From Heterodera schachtii (Eukaryota; Nematoda; Chromadorea; Rhabditida; Heteroderidae), in NCBI GenBank assembly GCA_023374025.1, contig SIJG01000049.1:124001-188000 (forward strand): a DNA stretch of 64,000 bases. Direction: 5' to 3'. Positions 19,401-29,629 of the stretch are shown piece by piece. The notes beneath the pieces are model-generated. The model made no database searches. It had not been told where the DNA came from and saw nothing but the letters and a program-made list of their open reading frames with translations. The position numbers were made by a program, and so were the translations under genes. Every line of letters starts with the position of its first letter. Within the stretch, counting starts at the first letter, position 1.

Positions 19401-21792
19401 TGACAATAGCATTCATGCAGTTAAAAGCCTTAATTTACTTCATTCACAAGCTGATTCGCGAATTGATTTTCGTTGCCTTGGGGAGGGCAATCTGACGATT
19501 GGTACAAAAAAATTCTGTCAAGAACACGACTGCACTGACACACTTGGAACAAAATTTTGCTTTTACGAGCCACACGAAAAAACTTATCTTGTCAAATCAG
19601 ACCGAGAAATTATCCCGATAAAAGCATGGGGAAGCATCGAAAGAATTTTTTATTTTTCTAATGACACATTAATGGATGAACTCAAACGTAAGAAAAGAGA
19701 ATTTGATCCGTTTGAAAAAGAACAAATATCCGCTGAATGTACAAAAGGTGGAATAAAAATAAACCCAACTCATGCTACCACAGAATTAGAAATTTTGGTT
19801 GATAAATATTTTATCCAAAAACGAAGTCCACAGAGTGAAGAATTTATTTCTCTACCTACAAAAATTACTATGAACGAGTATAAGCCAGTCATTAAATTTA
19901 TTAAAGGCACAAGCTCATCTGAGTACAAAAATTTAACATGTCCTCCATCACCAATCTGTGAATTAATTATCTGTCGCTTCTGTATGGAATACATTCGAAA
20001 CCCACAATGCGTAGGTCAAATGCATTGGGCACTAATTCTGATCATGATAATGCTCACCCTTTACGTTATTACCCTTAGTCTTAAAATTATAAAAATATTA
20101 TACCGCTTCACCATTTTTATTTTTCTATCAGTCTACAATTGCTGTAGAAAAAGAAAATTAAAGAAAATAAAAATAATTAAACGGAAACAATTTATTTATT
20201 TAATTATGATTAGCCTCTTATTCAATTCACCGACAATTTTTTCATGTGATGAAGTCACTAACATGGTAGCAGGAACAAATGACTGTGCAATTGATCAAAA
20301 CGGAAAGATTGAATGTACTTACGATCAAACAACCCAAATTTCAATCACACCGGAGCACAAAACGTGTCTGAAACTCGACAATGAAAAAACGCACACGACG
20401 ATGGAAACAATCGAATTATCTGTTGAAAGTCTAACAATAATTTGTGCAGAAAGATCTGAATATTTTATGCGAGATTATCAATTACTGTCGAGCTCACAAA
20501 AGCGATGTTCAGGTGCAGGAAAGTGCACTGGCCAAGTATGTCAAACTTTAACAATGAAAGGAAAAAATCCTGAAATCGGTGACCATGCCAATAATCAACC
20601 AGGATATTCCTATTGTGTGCCTTCCTGTGGTGGTTGGCACTGCAAATGCTTTCTTGCCACCGATGGATGTTTATTTTATAGAACATATACCGAGCCCATC
20701 AATAGAAACATATATGAAGTGGTCAAATGTCCGACTTGGACGATTTTAGCTACAATCAAAATTTCGCTTGATCCAAAAACTATACATACTGTGGAATTAA
20801 AACCTGGTGTCTTAACACATGTTAAAGACTCGAATTTATCTCTGACACTCACTTCAACTTCAATTCCACCAACGCCACTATTTGGATCAAAATTTATAAT
20901 TAATCGTTCAAACGCAAAAGCTGTAATAGTTGATAATGAGAATTTACTTAAGAATAGCCTACGATGCGAAACTAAAGAAAAGGCAACAAAATTCAGTTGC
21001 ACCTTTCCACCAGAAGCTTGTCAATGTCACGGAGGTGACTCCGTTGTTCACTGCGAATGTGAGAAAAACCCACTCACTGAAATGTTCACGAGAAAAGAAA
21101 ATATTTTGCCTCTCGAGACACATGGAAGCCAAGTATTCTTCGACACTTTATTAAGGGCAAAAATAAAATTAACAACTTCACTACAAGTGCAAGTCACGCT
21201 AAAAGGTCACAAAGTCAAAGCAATTTACGACAAAAATAATTGTACTGTAAAAACAAAATCGTTAGAAGGATGTTACTCATGCACCAATGGAGCAGAATTT
21301 AAATTTTCATGTACAACCAACTTTGGTACCGCATTGGCAAATGTAAAATGCCCTAGTCAGAATTTTCAAATACCATGTGACACAAAAGGGAACCAACAGC
21401 AAATTCAGCTTTCCTTTAATCAACAGAGTGTAAAAGAAAAATGTGAAGTTATATGTCCAGATGGAAAAAGTGAAATAACAATTGAGGCCACTCTGAATTA
21501 TGTGAGCCAACAAGACAGAATAATCAACCCTTCGAATAACAAAAAGGAAACACCCGTACTTGGAACTTCCCTCGAACAATTTTCCGATATATTTAATTTC
21601 ATATATACATTGATCAAAACAAATCTTTTTAATTTTTTAACTATAATTTTTACTTTAATTATGATAATAGCATTTATAATTTGTATCTGTCCAATGATTT
21701 ACCCAATGATTATTAAACACTTCCCTTTCCGTCGCGGGAATGTCGCGACTACGCGAATTCGGAAAATTAATTTAAAAAATAAAAAACATTAA
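16420..21792 (+). CDS. Pol C-terminal part (RNase H, integrase) continuous with envelope region
   Basis: A single 1790-codon frame. Early residues match the Pao-type linker (KMLGIKWN, FDPMGWISP). RNase H lies at about 120-260 (FSDASELAYATA, PKLELLG, WCDSKCVLSWL). The integrase zinc region is at about 425-475 (HHxC..C pattern), and the integrase core at about 500-660, with GLDYMGPL, SDNAS and NGAIERL supplying the D,D,E residues. A DUF5641-like segment follows. From about residue 850 the product is envelope-like: a signal-like stretch, basic cleavage-like sites (KRKKRE), a membrane span near 1200-1228, a second internal signal near 1256-1277, a Cys-rich segment near 1399-1420 (GGWHCKCF, DGCLFYR) typical of phlebovirus Gc-like class II fusion proteins, and a C-terminal span near 1725-1765. 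No stop separates pol from envelope. The frame runs into the right LTR. Confidence 0.85.
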   Translation: MSNHEQSNKEIQKLEGSEIPKVTKMLGIKWNVDTDELELQIKIPLMSRDTTKRQILTMIAKNFDPMGWISPVILKYKLFFQKLWRSNKDWDDKLNDEEIREWNNISNTDEISIPRSPFTSQNLKCASLHLFSDASELAYATAAYLHANNKSDLLFAKTRLTPLKGLTIPKLELLGLLIAARAVKFIIKESKLKFETICIWCDSKCVLSWLKCKKNLPIFVKNRVEEIKRIVSEFHITFYYVKSADNPADLASRGTTMNEMKYNELWWNGPKWLKLGKENWPAHSFYTPDQNDSLYDDNIMEIENTQTNLVKIDYQGFIEWKKYNSWDKVTRICQILLKFVFFTLKDSPEFKTKFKTRNFQNELSLKLMAQKMLIRIIQKEMEPNNEEERQLGIYRDNDNILKCGGRLKNAQIKATNPIFLPRTHFGTHLIIMDHHQRNLHAGTMTTLAEIRKTYWIPKGRRIVDQIRKQCFYCKRYNAKPYQQPKMPQLPKSRVQITEPFQNVGLDYMGPLHIKSFTEKCWIILFTCFTTRGIHLELVTSLSVQHFLNAFRRFISRKGTPKNIWSDNASQLKLASKVLPEVLKLKEILKDDSIKNYFEKENIKWIFSIELAPWQNGAIERLNQNVKSAMKKAIGRKLIEFDSFLTLICEIEALVNSRPITFIYDEINSYKILRPIDFILPHKNLCIPPILEEDETIDPTYLPKPTYYDQTIELWKKTTKILDDYWKIWTDEYLPSLRERYKIENKNPKNCVKSFPEINEVVIIHDETPRAMWKTGIIKNVITGKDGIIRGANVELPNKNVINRPLKLLYPLEINKNDCEENETLTNLITDHKQIGTVLKRKQESVLSSPKLSKIFLSTLTSLLLFMQILPCLSYLYECPRNNEKWRTKYTTFCVENGFTIRQNKITMEFCYSKIFCHNQHIIKNHPPYCGPKCKCPNWANSCSFASYHRIKREIIDQENIQKIISVFKPNICSFNKTEKCSLMDKNIFSSIMLYDNSIHAVKSLNLLHSQADSRIDFRCLGEGNLTIGTKKFCQEHDCTDTLGTKFCFYEPHEKTYLVKSDREIIPIKAWGSIERIFYFSNDTLMDELKRKKREFDPFEKEQISAECTKGGIKINPTHATTELEILVDKYFIQKRSPQSEEFISLPTKITMNEYKPVIKFIKGTSSSEYKNLTCPPSPICELIICRFCMEYIRNPQCVGQMHWALILIMIMLTLYVITLSLKIIKILYRFTIFIFLSVYNCCRKRKLKKIKIIKRKQFIYLIMISLLFNSPTIFSCDEVTNMVAGTNDCAIDQNGKIECTYDQTTQISITPEHKTCLKLDNEKTHTTMETIELSVESLTIICAERSEYFMRDYQLLSSSQKRCSGAGKCTGQVCQTLTMKGKNPEIGDHANNQPGYSYCVPSCGGWHCKCFLATDGCLFYRTYTEPINRNIYEVVKCPTWTILATIKISLDPKTIHTVELKPGVLTHVKDSNLSLTLTSTSIPPTPLFGSKFIINRSNAKAVIVDNENLLKNSLRCETKEKATKFSCTFPPEACQCHGGDSVVHCECEKNPLTEMFTRKENILPLETHGSQVFFDTLLRAKIKLTTSLQVQVTLKGHKVKAIYDKNNCTVKTKSLEGCYSCTNGAEFKFSCTTNFGTALANVKCPSQNFQIPCDTKGNQQQIQLSFNQQSVKEKCEVICPDGKSEITIEATLNYVSQQDRIINPSNNKKETPVLGTSLEQFSDIFNFIYTLIKTNLFNFLTIIFTLIMIIAFIICICPMIYPMIIKHFPFRRGNVATTRIRKINLKNKKH

Positions 21793-21929
21793 AAAACAAA
21801 AACAAAATATTTAAATTAATTTTAAATTAGACAGATAAACATTAATTAATTAAATGTGAATGAAATGAAGAAATGAGTGAAGGAAAAAACATTAGTCATA
21901 TTAGTCATAATTTTTCCGTCCGAAAAATT
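21741..21929 (+). repeat. Right long terminal repeat, 189 bp
   Basis: Identical in sequence to 11723-11911. The end of the envelope frame overlaps its first 52 bases. Confidence 0.85.
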
Positions 21930-22140
21930 ATCAAATGTTAAAATTTAATTATGAATAATCGGAACGTTAAAAGAAATAACAAAACTATTTGAAATGTTAA
22001 AATGGGACAAAATGTAAATGATATTAAAAATTTGTGAAATGTTAGAAAATTGGAAAAGGCTAAAGTGGCACAAATTGGAAAATGAGAAAAGGTTAGTAAA
22101 ATAGGCAAATGTTAGGGACAAAAATTTTGGACATGCCAAG

Positions 22141-22695
22141 TTGGCAAACAATATTCAAGCAGGAATTGCCGGTATAAAAGGAGGCCCCAAACCTCCCACA
22201 ATATCAATTAACCAAAGGGTGTCTGAGAGGCATTGCCTCGTCTCCTCCCTCCCTCCCCTTCCCTCCCTTCCCCTCCCCCCGTGCCGACAACTGCTCCGCC
22301 TGCCCGTTCGTGCCGACAACTGCTCCGCCTGCCCGTTCGTGCCGACAACTGCTCCGCCTGCCGTGCCATGCCCGATCCGTGCGCCGCCCGTTCCGTGCCA
22401 TGCCCGATCCGTGCGCCGCCCGTTCCTTGCCATGCCCGATCCGTGCGCCCGCCGCCCGTTCAGTGCCGTGCCCGATCCGTGCGCCGCCCGTTCAGTGCCA
22501 TGCCGTTCCGTGCCGCCACCCGCAGCACCGATGCCGTGCCGTATCGCCGATGTGTTGTGCCGGATCCCTCATTTCCCCCAATTTCGTGCCGTCCCCACAT
22601 TTGTACCGTTCCCATTTTGTGCCGTCACCCATTTTGTGCCCCTTCGGTTTAATTACCCAAGTTTGAGGATTCCAATAAAGTGAAATTTGCATCGC
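22141..22695 (+). other. GC-rich island with TATA box, tandem repeats and poly(A) signal
   Basis: A TATA-like GGTATAAAAGG lies at 22171-22181. From about 22250 the sequence becomes strongly GC-rich: three copies of a 29-bp unit (GTGCCGACAACTGCTCCGCC) and then about four copies of a unit containing GTGCCATGCCCGATCCG. An AATAAA follows at about 22673. The combination looks like a short Pol II transcription unit or the regulatory part of an LTR. Open frames exist on both strands but consist of repeat translation only, so no protein is claimed. Confidence 0.45.
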
Positions 22696-23691
22696 TTTTC
22701 CCGCCTCACTTGACCCCCAGCAATTCCACCATCCCCAATTGACCGTCAAGCGTCCACCCCCAATCGCCCCAGCTCTCGTCAAATCCGGGCCGTTGCCAGC
22801 CAACAAACCCCCAACAGTTACCGGCCGCTCAATTCCCGACCAACACCCCGATTCGCCCTCTTCATCCCGTCCCCCCCGTTTGTCCACCGATCGCGGAAAG
22901 GACACAAAAAGATGCAGGCCCATAACCAGGGGGGGGGGGGGAATTCCCGCCCCATTCGCGCCGCGAAATGAAAGTTAATTTTTTCCAGGAATATTTTCAA
23001 TTTGAAAATTTTTATCAATTTTCTTAATAAAATGCATTATAATTTCAAAAATTTTTCTCGGTGGCGCATGCCGGACCCCCATTCTAAAAGGTCTTCAGGT
23101 TCCCCTCTCCGAATTCTTTTTTTTCTGGCTACGAGCTTGAATAGGTGTTTCGCATATTTGGCATTATTCGAAGATTTTCTTTAGAAATAATTAAAGTTTG
23201 GCTCTATGGCACTTTATGAGTCCAATCAATTAAGCAAATCCTGGTTCTCATATAATACCTTTGTCATGTTTGAACAACTCCCATCTTTTTGGTTTCATTC
23301 GAAAGCATAAAGTCTAAAGAAGCTAAAATATATAAAATCTCAGCGTTTAGGCAACTGTCAGAAAAGATTTGCTTATTAATTAATTGTTGATTATTTTCGT
23401 TGTAACTTTCTTTAAATGTTAGTATTCTCTTGTTTTCTCGTATTATAACTTCATTCAAATATTGTGCTTTTGAAAGATACCAAAAAGATACGGAACCTGT
23501 CAGTTGGGCGCTCTCGGTTGTTTTTCCACCTATAACTTTTTTTATTTTGTCGTAAAAATCCAATAATCTTAATATCATTTGGAAGCTCTTCACATGCTCT
23601 ATTAGGCTTACAAAAAGCGAAAAGATTTTCAAAGCTGAAAAAATTTATAAAGAAAAACTTAAAAAATTTCGACTTTCGCAATTTTCATGTT
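22696..23691. other. GC-rich then AT-rich stretch without recognised gene
   Basis: GC-rich sequence continues to about 22970, with a run of G at 22929-22941. After that it is AT-rich. No gene, LTR partner or tRNA primer site was recognised. Confidence 0.4.
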
Positions 23692-24425
23692 CGTTAGTCA
23701 AAAACCATCAAATCAGATATTTGACCTTTTCATGTCTTTTATCGATTAATTTATAAAATCAATAAGTAAAAATTTAATTAATTAGTAAACAAAGTTTTTT
23801 TTTTCAATATTTTGGGGTGCCAGATCACCATAAAGGAGTGTTCTGATCAACTTCGTGTAAAAGACTTTTTTGATCAGCATAAAAAGTTGGCACAGCAAGG
23901 AATTTATGATTATTTTTATACTATATAATAATCCTAAATTAATTTTTTAATATCAGCATCTAATTTACTCTAGAAAAAAATTTATATATTATTATATACA
24001 GTCATGGTCATATGTTTATTTATACCCCCTTTTAATTTTGTTTTTTAGTAATTTTAATTGTACATTTTATAGTTGTATTTGTAGCATTTTTTACAGGCTC
24101 TCGAATGGTATATCATTACTCAAAAAATGTATTGCCTAAATATTGTATTTTATTAAACTAATTAAGCACAAATTAAGGGTGGTCAAAGATTATCTACACT
24201 CCAAGAAAATTAATATTTCATATGCCAAAATTCTAAAAAATTCTTGCTGTGCCAGCTTTTTATGCTGATCAAAAAAGTCTTTTACACCAAGTTGATCAGA
24301 ACACTCCTTTATGGTGATCTGTCTTTGTTTACTAATTAATTAAATTTTTACTTATTGATTTTATAAATTAATCGATAAAAGACATGAAAAGGTCAAATAT
24401 CTGATTTGATGGTTTTTGACTAACG
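23692..24425. mobile_element. Foldback element with arms of about 190-210 bp
   Basis: The left arm (23692-23903) begins CGTTAGTCAAAAACCATCAA. The right arm (24240-24425) is its near-complete reverse complement, ending TTGATGGTTTTTGACTAACG. The arms share AAGGAGTGTTCTGATCAACT and AAGTCTTTTACACxAAGTTG, one of them inverted. The central 330 bases (including ACAGTCATGGTCATATG) resemble no gene. The TIR belongs to a group also seen at 36902-37275, 24593-24625 and 63723 onward. Confidence 0.85.
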
Positions 24426-25440
24426 CCCAAACACAAAAAATTTCCATTTGATGGTTTTTTGATTAACGCCCTAAATACAGCAAAAGGGGGACAGGAAGTG
24501 CTATCGGATAATACTCAAGAATGTTTAATTTGGTTGGCAATGAAAAAAGTTATGGGCAGTTTTTTGTTGCAAATTTTCATTTGATGGTTTTTTATATAAC
24601 GCCCTTTTTGATGGTTTTTATATAACGACTCAGCACCTTTTGAATACAATTAAAAAATACAAAAACATTGCAGTAGAGTGGGACCCGGCGGGACGGGAAT
24701 TCCCGGTGCTCCAAGATTTTGTTCCCGGTTCCGGATTTAGAGAAACCAAGGTCTCGGTTACGGTAAGGCAACCGGGAACCGGAGAAACAACCACTGGTAA
24801 GCATGGGGGTCTGACAAAGGAAGGTCCCCAGGTGTCCGTGGGATTTCCGAATGAAATTTGGTGGGTGGATAGCAGCGCACCAATGGATTCTCAAATCCAT
24901 TTTTCTATTTTAATTTTTTAATTTTAATGCAAAAAAAATTACCCAAAAATATGAAAAAGGTGTACGCCAAAGCGTGTCAAAAGCTTTCTGAATTTGATCA
25001 TTTTAAAAACCAAGTGCTGCAAAAAAGCTATCGGCATCTCCTGCATACAATTCTTAATATTTTTTAAATTGACACTTGACCATGATTTGATCATTTTTTG
25101 GAGAAATTCGTCTGGAATTGGCCGTAATGGATACCGCGTGGTTAATTCAACTCGAAAAGGCAAGAAATAAGTTTTTATAATAATAAAATTTTCACTGACG
25201 CATTTTCTACTGACGCTTTTTCCACTGACGCATTTTCCGGGCGCCAAATGGAGCACTTTTTTGAGTGTTTTTGTGTAAAGAAATAAAATAATATTCGTTT
25301 AGCAACTGGAAAAATGTTCGTCATATTATCATCATCTTTAGATTGAATTTTCTTCTATTTTTTCCAATTTCGGACGGCGCGTGGGTTTGCGTTTTTTAGG
25401 AATTTTCAAACCAAAAGAGAAAATAGCATAAATTTTATTT
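24426..25440. other. Repeat fragments, no gene
   Basis: Holds the end of another CGTTA(N)CAAAAAACCATCAAA-type element (24593-24625), the left TIR of a GGGACC-family element (TAGAGTGGGACCCGGCGGGA near 24674) without a clear right end, and a dispersed repeat at 24832-24900 shared with 1020-1070. Confidence 0.5.
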
Positions 25441-25445
25441 CTTTT

Positions 25446-25535
25446 TTCAATGCCATAGTCGTCCAATGTTTTATCATTGTCCAAAATTTCATCATTTGGC
25501 TTGTTCAGCTCCATCACTTATCATACAGTGTCCTC
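25446..25535 (-). pseudogene. Ubl domain fragment
   Basis: On the minus strand this reads LNKPNDEILDNDKTLDDYGI, matching the last Ubl unit of the gene at 9250-10407 (NGEILENDKTMDDYGTMD). Only this patch survives, so it is a relic of a lost family copy. Confidence 0.7.
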
Positions 25536-26818
25536 GCCTTGTCGGGAACTGGCGTCAAGAAAATTCCTATTTATAGTTTTTTAGAAATCTAATAAATTCT
25601 CATAGATTTGGGGCACGTGATGCCGACAGGCTCCGTGGGTGGAGGAATGAGATTTAAAAAAATAATTAAATTCGACAAGGCAATGATCAACAATGTAAAA
25701 ATTCCCCACCCACCGTCGGTGAAGCATGTCGGGGACCGGGGTTGGGGAATAGTCTCAAAGGTCGGGAATTGGGACGGAGAGCGTTGATCCTATGGTCAAG
25801 AGTAGCAAACCCTAGCTTAAACCATTGCAACATTAAAAATGGTCATTCAACACCGATTAGAATATAAAAATGAATTCAAAAGTTTGGATTACAGCTATGC
25901 CGATGCGGGGTTTATCCCCGATCCTCTTCATCACTTTCGTTCCTTTCGTATCCGCTCACTCAGTTGGATTTGCCGTAAACTGCGCATGCTGATAGTGCCA
26001 TCAACCATTGTTGTTTATTTTAAGGGGTATTACAAACGCATGGGGCACTCCCCTTTTACGTGGAAGACTTCCGGCCATGAGTCGGTGATTTGAAGATGCT
26101 GATTAGAAACGACAATCATATAAGTTTCAAAAACCCAGTGTTTTTTTCACCGAGACGCGGTGACGGTAAAGCTCGAAGTCTCAAGGTCAGGGCTGCACGC
26201 AATACGGATTCCATTGTTACGGCGCTTTTAGACCCGCGCCCATAATTACGGATTATCGGTTATTGCCCCGGCGCTGCCTGCTGGTCACGCCGGAAACAAT
26301 TTATAAACTTTTTTTAATGCTAATGAAAGCGCTGGCTTTGAGGCACCAAATTTTTAAAATAAGCACCGAAAATAGTCACGCCAAAACTAAAAAACGGCAC
26401 AAAAAATGAATTAAAAGGACAAACAATTGAAAAAAGGCAACAAAAATTTTTAAAAAAAGTTCCGTGTTGCAAAAATCTCAGTAGCAGCTCTTTAAATGGA
26501 AACTTTTGGTTGTTTTATAAAAGAGGTTGCAAGAAATCGTCTCGAAAATAGTTCAAAATTCAGTTGCGGTTCAAAATTACAGGAATTAGCTTAAAAACGT
26601 TATACGTAATTAAGGCGATCAAACAACACTTTCTGTAACCTATACTTGCGTGAGGCCTTACTCCCAAGGGCATATAAAAAAGATATAGTGGAATATCTCG
26701 CCCATAAATCAATCCAATTGATCGATAGATATTATAATTTGGCTTACATTTCTTCTAGTGTTTATTCATTTATTCTCTTTTCCCTCCCATTCTTTCTATT
26801 GCCATTAAATTTTCCCTA
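25536..26818. other. Intergenic stretch upstream of the two-Ubl gene
   Basis: An 84-codon frame at 25839-26093 has no recognisable domain and is not called. The 60 bases before 26819 contain the family's leader motif (CATTCTTTCTATTGCCATTAAATTT). A TIR-like CAGGGCTGCACGC at 26192 has no partner. Confidence 0.4.
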
Positions 26819-27520
26819 ATGAAAAAGCATTTTAGCTTTTCTCTATTCTCCCCTGGCATAGCGGTTGGGATCATCACAATGCTTCTGTTTATGATGACGC
26901 CAACTATTGATGGCATGAAAATTAATGTTAATTATGGGGACAAATCGGAAATTGTTGAGGTGGAAGCCTTTGAAAAGGTCTTGGAATTGAAAGCCAAGAT
27001 CAAAGCTACTGGATTATCTAATTGCAAAAATCCCGACAATTATACGCTGCGACGGCACAACCAATTTCATCTTGCGCTTGAAAACGCCAAAACAATTGAA
27101 GCATGTGGCATTGTAGATAGTGAAACCGTTTACTTGTCGCTGTACGAATACGAAATTTTCGTGTTGTATAAAAGGGAGAAAGAAGAGGAGAAAAAATTCG
27201 CCGTTTGGGTGGACCAAACGGACACTATTGAAACTTTGAAGCGCAAGATCCGAAATATCCCTGAGATTGGCATTGCGCCGGAAAACCAAAGACTGCGTGT
27301 GTATCCACAAAATCGAGTTCTTGGTGACAATAATTCAAATATGAAATATTACGGCATTGTAAAAGCGTCAACAATTTGGGCGACATGTGTTGAAATCACG
27401 GAGGAGGAGCAGCCCAACACGAGCGTGAAGAGCTTGATTACGAAAATGAAAGCTAAGGTTAAGTATTTGCATCGCCGTATTTTAAGAACAACAGAGAAAT
27501 CTTTTGCCCAAAGATTGTGA
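26819..27520 (+). CDS. Secreted protein with two ubiquitin-like domains and basic tail
   Basis: A 233-residue single-exon frame with an ATG at 26819. Residues 1-35 are a leader (FSFSLFSPGIAVG then MLLFMM) ending near TIDG. Ubl 1 spans about 36-112 and Ubl 2 about 113-195, the second with DQTDTIETLKRKI, APENQRL and NMKYYGIV. The last 40 residues are Lys/Arg-rich (KMKAKVKYLHRRILRTTEK), without Gly-Gly. The tail could act in nuclear targeting or nucleic acid contact, but this is inference. Leader, 5' flank and domain type group it with the genes at 9250, 56689 and 58876, though it lies on the opposite strand and is more divergent. Confidence 0.8.
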   Translation: MKKHFSFSLFSPGIAVGIITMLLFMMTPTIDGMKINVNYGDKSEIVEVEAFEKVLELKAKIKATGLSNCKNPDNYTLRRHNQFHLALENAKTIEACGIVDSETVYLSLYEYEIFVLYKREKEEEKKFAVWVDQTDTIETLKRKIRNIPEIGIAPENQRLRVYPQNRVLGDNNSNMKYYGIVKASTIWATCVEITEEEQPNTSVKSLITKMKAKVKYLHRRILRTTEKSFAQRL

Positions 27521-27832
27521 TGATGCTGAACAATTTTTCCCATTGCTAAACGTTCATTAGTTTTTTCATCAAAATTTTTTGGCTATGTTTCTTTTATTTG
27601 TCCACTTTTTCATCAGGTGTTATGGGTTAAGAGCACACCGTTATCAATAATGAAAAAAAATTACTCAATAAAATGATGACTATACACATTATAAAGGGAT
27701 AATTCAATAAAAGTAATATTTTATTATTCATCTTTCTATTTGCACGATATTAACGGAAAAAAAAATAAAATCAATTATTGAATTTAGTGTAATAATGTCA
27801 TTTTATCTGATGTAAATTTAGCTAGTAATAAC

Positions 27833-28531
27833 TAGGGTTGTAAATTATATGGACGGACTAAAAACGCTAAATATGGACATAAAATATGGACTAAAAAAGC
27901 CCGAAATATGGACTAAAAAGCCCAAAAATGGCCAAATATGGACTAAAAAATGCTAAAATATATGTATGTTGTAAACCCTCCAAAATCCCAAAAAAGGTGT
28001 GTATATTTAATATTTGCTTAATAAATTTAAAAAATACAATAAACAACCAAAAAATTGTTTTAAAACTTAAAAATGCAAATTTTTTTTTTATTGTTTTTCG
28101 TTGTATCAAAAATACCTCCAAGTTTGCCAAAATTTCGAAAAAAAATTCTCATTAAAAAAAGAAATGTTCGCAAAAAAAATGGCGAAAATATTTATTAAAA
28201 ATGCCAAAATGACGACAAAAACTCAAACTTTTCTTATTTTTGGGGGGTGTATTTTTTAAAAATTCCAAAAAGTTGATCTTTAGGGGTGTATTTTTCGCTT
28301 TTTTTGCATTTTTCTTGTGAAAATTTCCAAAAAATGGCCAAAATATGGACTAAAAACGCAAAAATGACGGAATATGGATTTATTCCCGAAAACCCCCAAA
28401 ATATGGATTTATATGGACTAAAAACCTTCACCAAATCAAAAAATTTTAACGCAGAAATGCTATTTTTGAGCCCCTTTCTTCATAGCATATGCGCAGAAAA
28501 AATATGTTAATCCACATAATTTACAACCCTA
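27833..28531. mobile_element. TIR element with ATATGGACTAAAAA arrays, 699 bp
   Basis: Ends TAGGGTTGTAAATTATATGG and its inverse, with a perfect 8-bp target duplication GTAATAAC at 27825-27832 and 28532-28539. Both ends hold repeats of AAATATGGACTAAAAA. AGGGGTGTATTTTT boxes occur at 28244 and 28281. Confidence 0.93.
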
Positions 28532-28994
28532 GTAATAACTAAATCCAGAAAGAATCAGAGATTCGGAAATGCAATATGATTTATTTTTTGTTAAGGTCAC
28601 ACAAAAAGATGATTTTCATTATTGATAACGGTTTGCTTCGGCTAAGTTTAAAATATATTTGTATTTGAAAGCTCTCCAAAAATCTATTATAATAAAAAAT
28701 TAAACTAATTCACCGAACTTAACTAAAGTTTCAGGGAAACTTTCATTTTGGATTATCAAGTTATTTGACTTTTTTAGTTAATATCGAATAGGACTCGTTT
28801 AATAAGCGTTCAAAATATATATTAAAAAAAATTTTACCAGGCGGAATAAAAAAGTCTAAAAAAAAGAGAAAATGGAGGCTGGGGTGCCGCGGCAAAATTT
28901 TTTTGTGAATAAATGAAAAATTATCGAAAACCTTCACAAAATTTGTTGAAAAATCTTTAGAAAAACTTATTGTCTTTCTTTTCTTCAGAACAAT

Positions 28995-29273
28995 ATGCCG
29001 ATGATGGCGTCATCTTATGCTGTTCAATCAATTAATATCTTTGTGAAATATGAAAATTATTTGTACGACTTTCGCGTGCTTTTCACAGACACAGTTAAAT
29101 CTTTGAAGGAGAAGATCCACAAAAAAATTGGCATTTTGCCCGAACACCAACTGCTTAAACATGGTATTCTGTATCGTTCTATACCTGATGAGGATATAAC
29201 CGTATCCTCTTATGGCATTAAATCATTAAGTGAATTATCATTGACTTTGAAGGAAAGTTTGAAATTGGTGTGA
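28995..29273 (+). CDS. Single ubiquitin-like domain protein
   Basis: The 92-residue frame starts at 28995, a few bases after a good splice acceptor (TTTCTTTTCTTCAG at 28975-28988), so an upstream exon, possibly with a signal peptide, is likely but was not found. It encodes one Ubl fold: IFVKYENYLYDFRV, TDTVKSLKEKIHKKIGILPE, QLLKHG and a final beta-strand LSELSLTL. It ends KLV without Gly-Gly. Compared with ubiquitin it keeps the spacing of the core but few surface residues. It may be the last exon of a longer family member. Confidence 0.65.
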   Translation: MPMMASSYAVQSINIFVKYENYLYDFRVLFTDTVKSLKEKIHKKIGILPEHQLLKHGILYRSIPDEDITVSSYGIKSLSELSLTLKESLKLV

Positions 29274-29379
29274 ATTTTTGTCATTTACTCTACGACATTT
29301 ATCTGAATAGTCGTCAGAGTAAGTGGTTCTCGCCCTTCTGATGACTTTTTTATTTTTTATGAATAAACAAAAATAAACA

Positions 29380-29500
29380 AAGAAGACGATCAAGGATGTA
29401 GAAAATATTCAGCTCAAAAATATAACATTGTCATGCAATGGAAACAAGCTTGAGGACAGTCAACGAGTTAAAAATGTTTACGAAGAATGCATTGGAAGAG
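29380..29500 (+). pseudogene. Ubl domain remnant
   Basis: A short patch reads NITLSCNGNKLEDSQRVKNV, the second half of a Ubl unit (compare LEDSQTLEECGI in the gene at 56689). It follows the single-Ubl gene directly and is cut by the foldback element at 29630. Confidence 0.5.
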
Positions 29501-29629
29501 GAAGCAATTTCCGTGACAGGAGAGGAGCAGCCTCCCTACAGCGAGAAGCAGAAGCATCGTCGCAGTTGAAAAAGCGCGGAGAAAGCGGCAGGCCAAATAT
29601 GGTGATAATGTACTTCGCTCGATTGCTAA

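Larger units (their letters stand above)
11723..21929 (+). mobile_element. BEL/Pao LTR retroelement with envelope region
   Basis: Two direct 189-bp copies bound an internal region encoding gag, aspartic protease, reverse transcriptase, RNase H, integrase and a phlebovirus-like envelope region, in BEL/Pao order. No target duplication could be identified at the outer borders (AACAAAA before the left copy, ATCAAATG after the right copy), so the true ends may be longer or altered. The repeats look identical base for base, which suggests recent insertion. The pol frame is nevertheless broken in two places, so the copy is probably not autonomous unless these are assembly errors. Confidence 0.9.

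Noticed and set aside
22155..22680. Several overlapping Arg/Pro/Cys/Ala-rich open frames on both strands
   Set aside because: They are translations of GC-rich tandem repeats with no domain and no codon bias favouring one frame.
25839..26093. An 84-codon frame in a more balanced-composition patch
   Set aside because: No recognisable domain, signal or splice sites.
28995..29273. True ubiquitin gene
   Set aside because: The fold pattern is there, but there is no Gly-Gly end and identity to ubiquitin is low.
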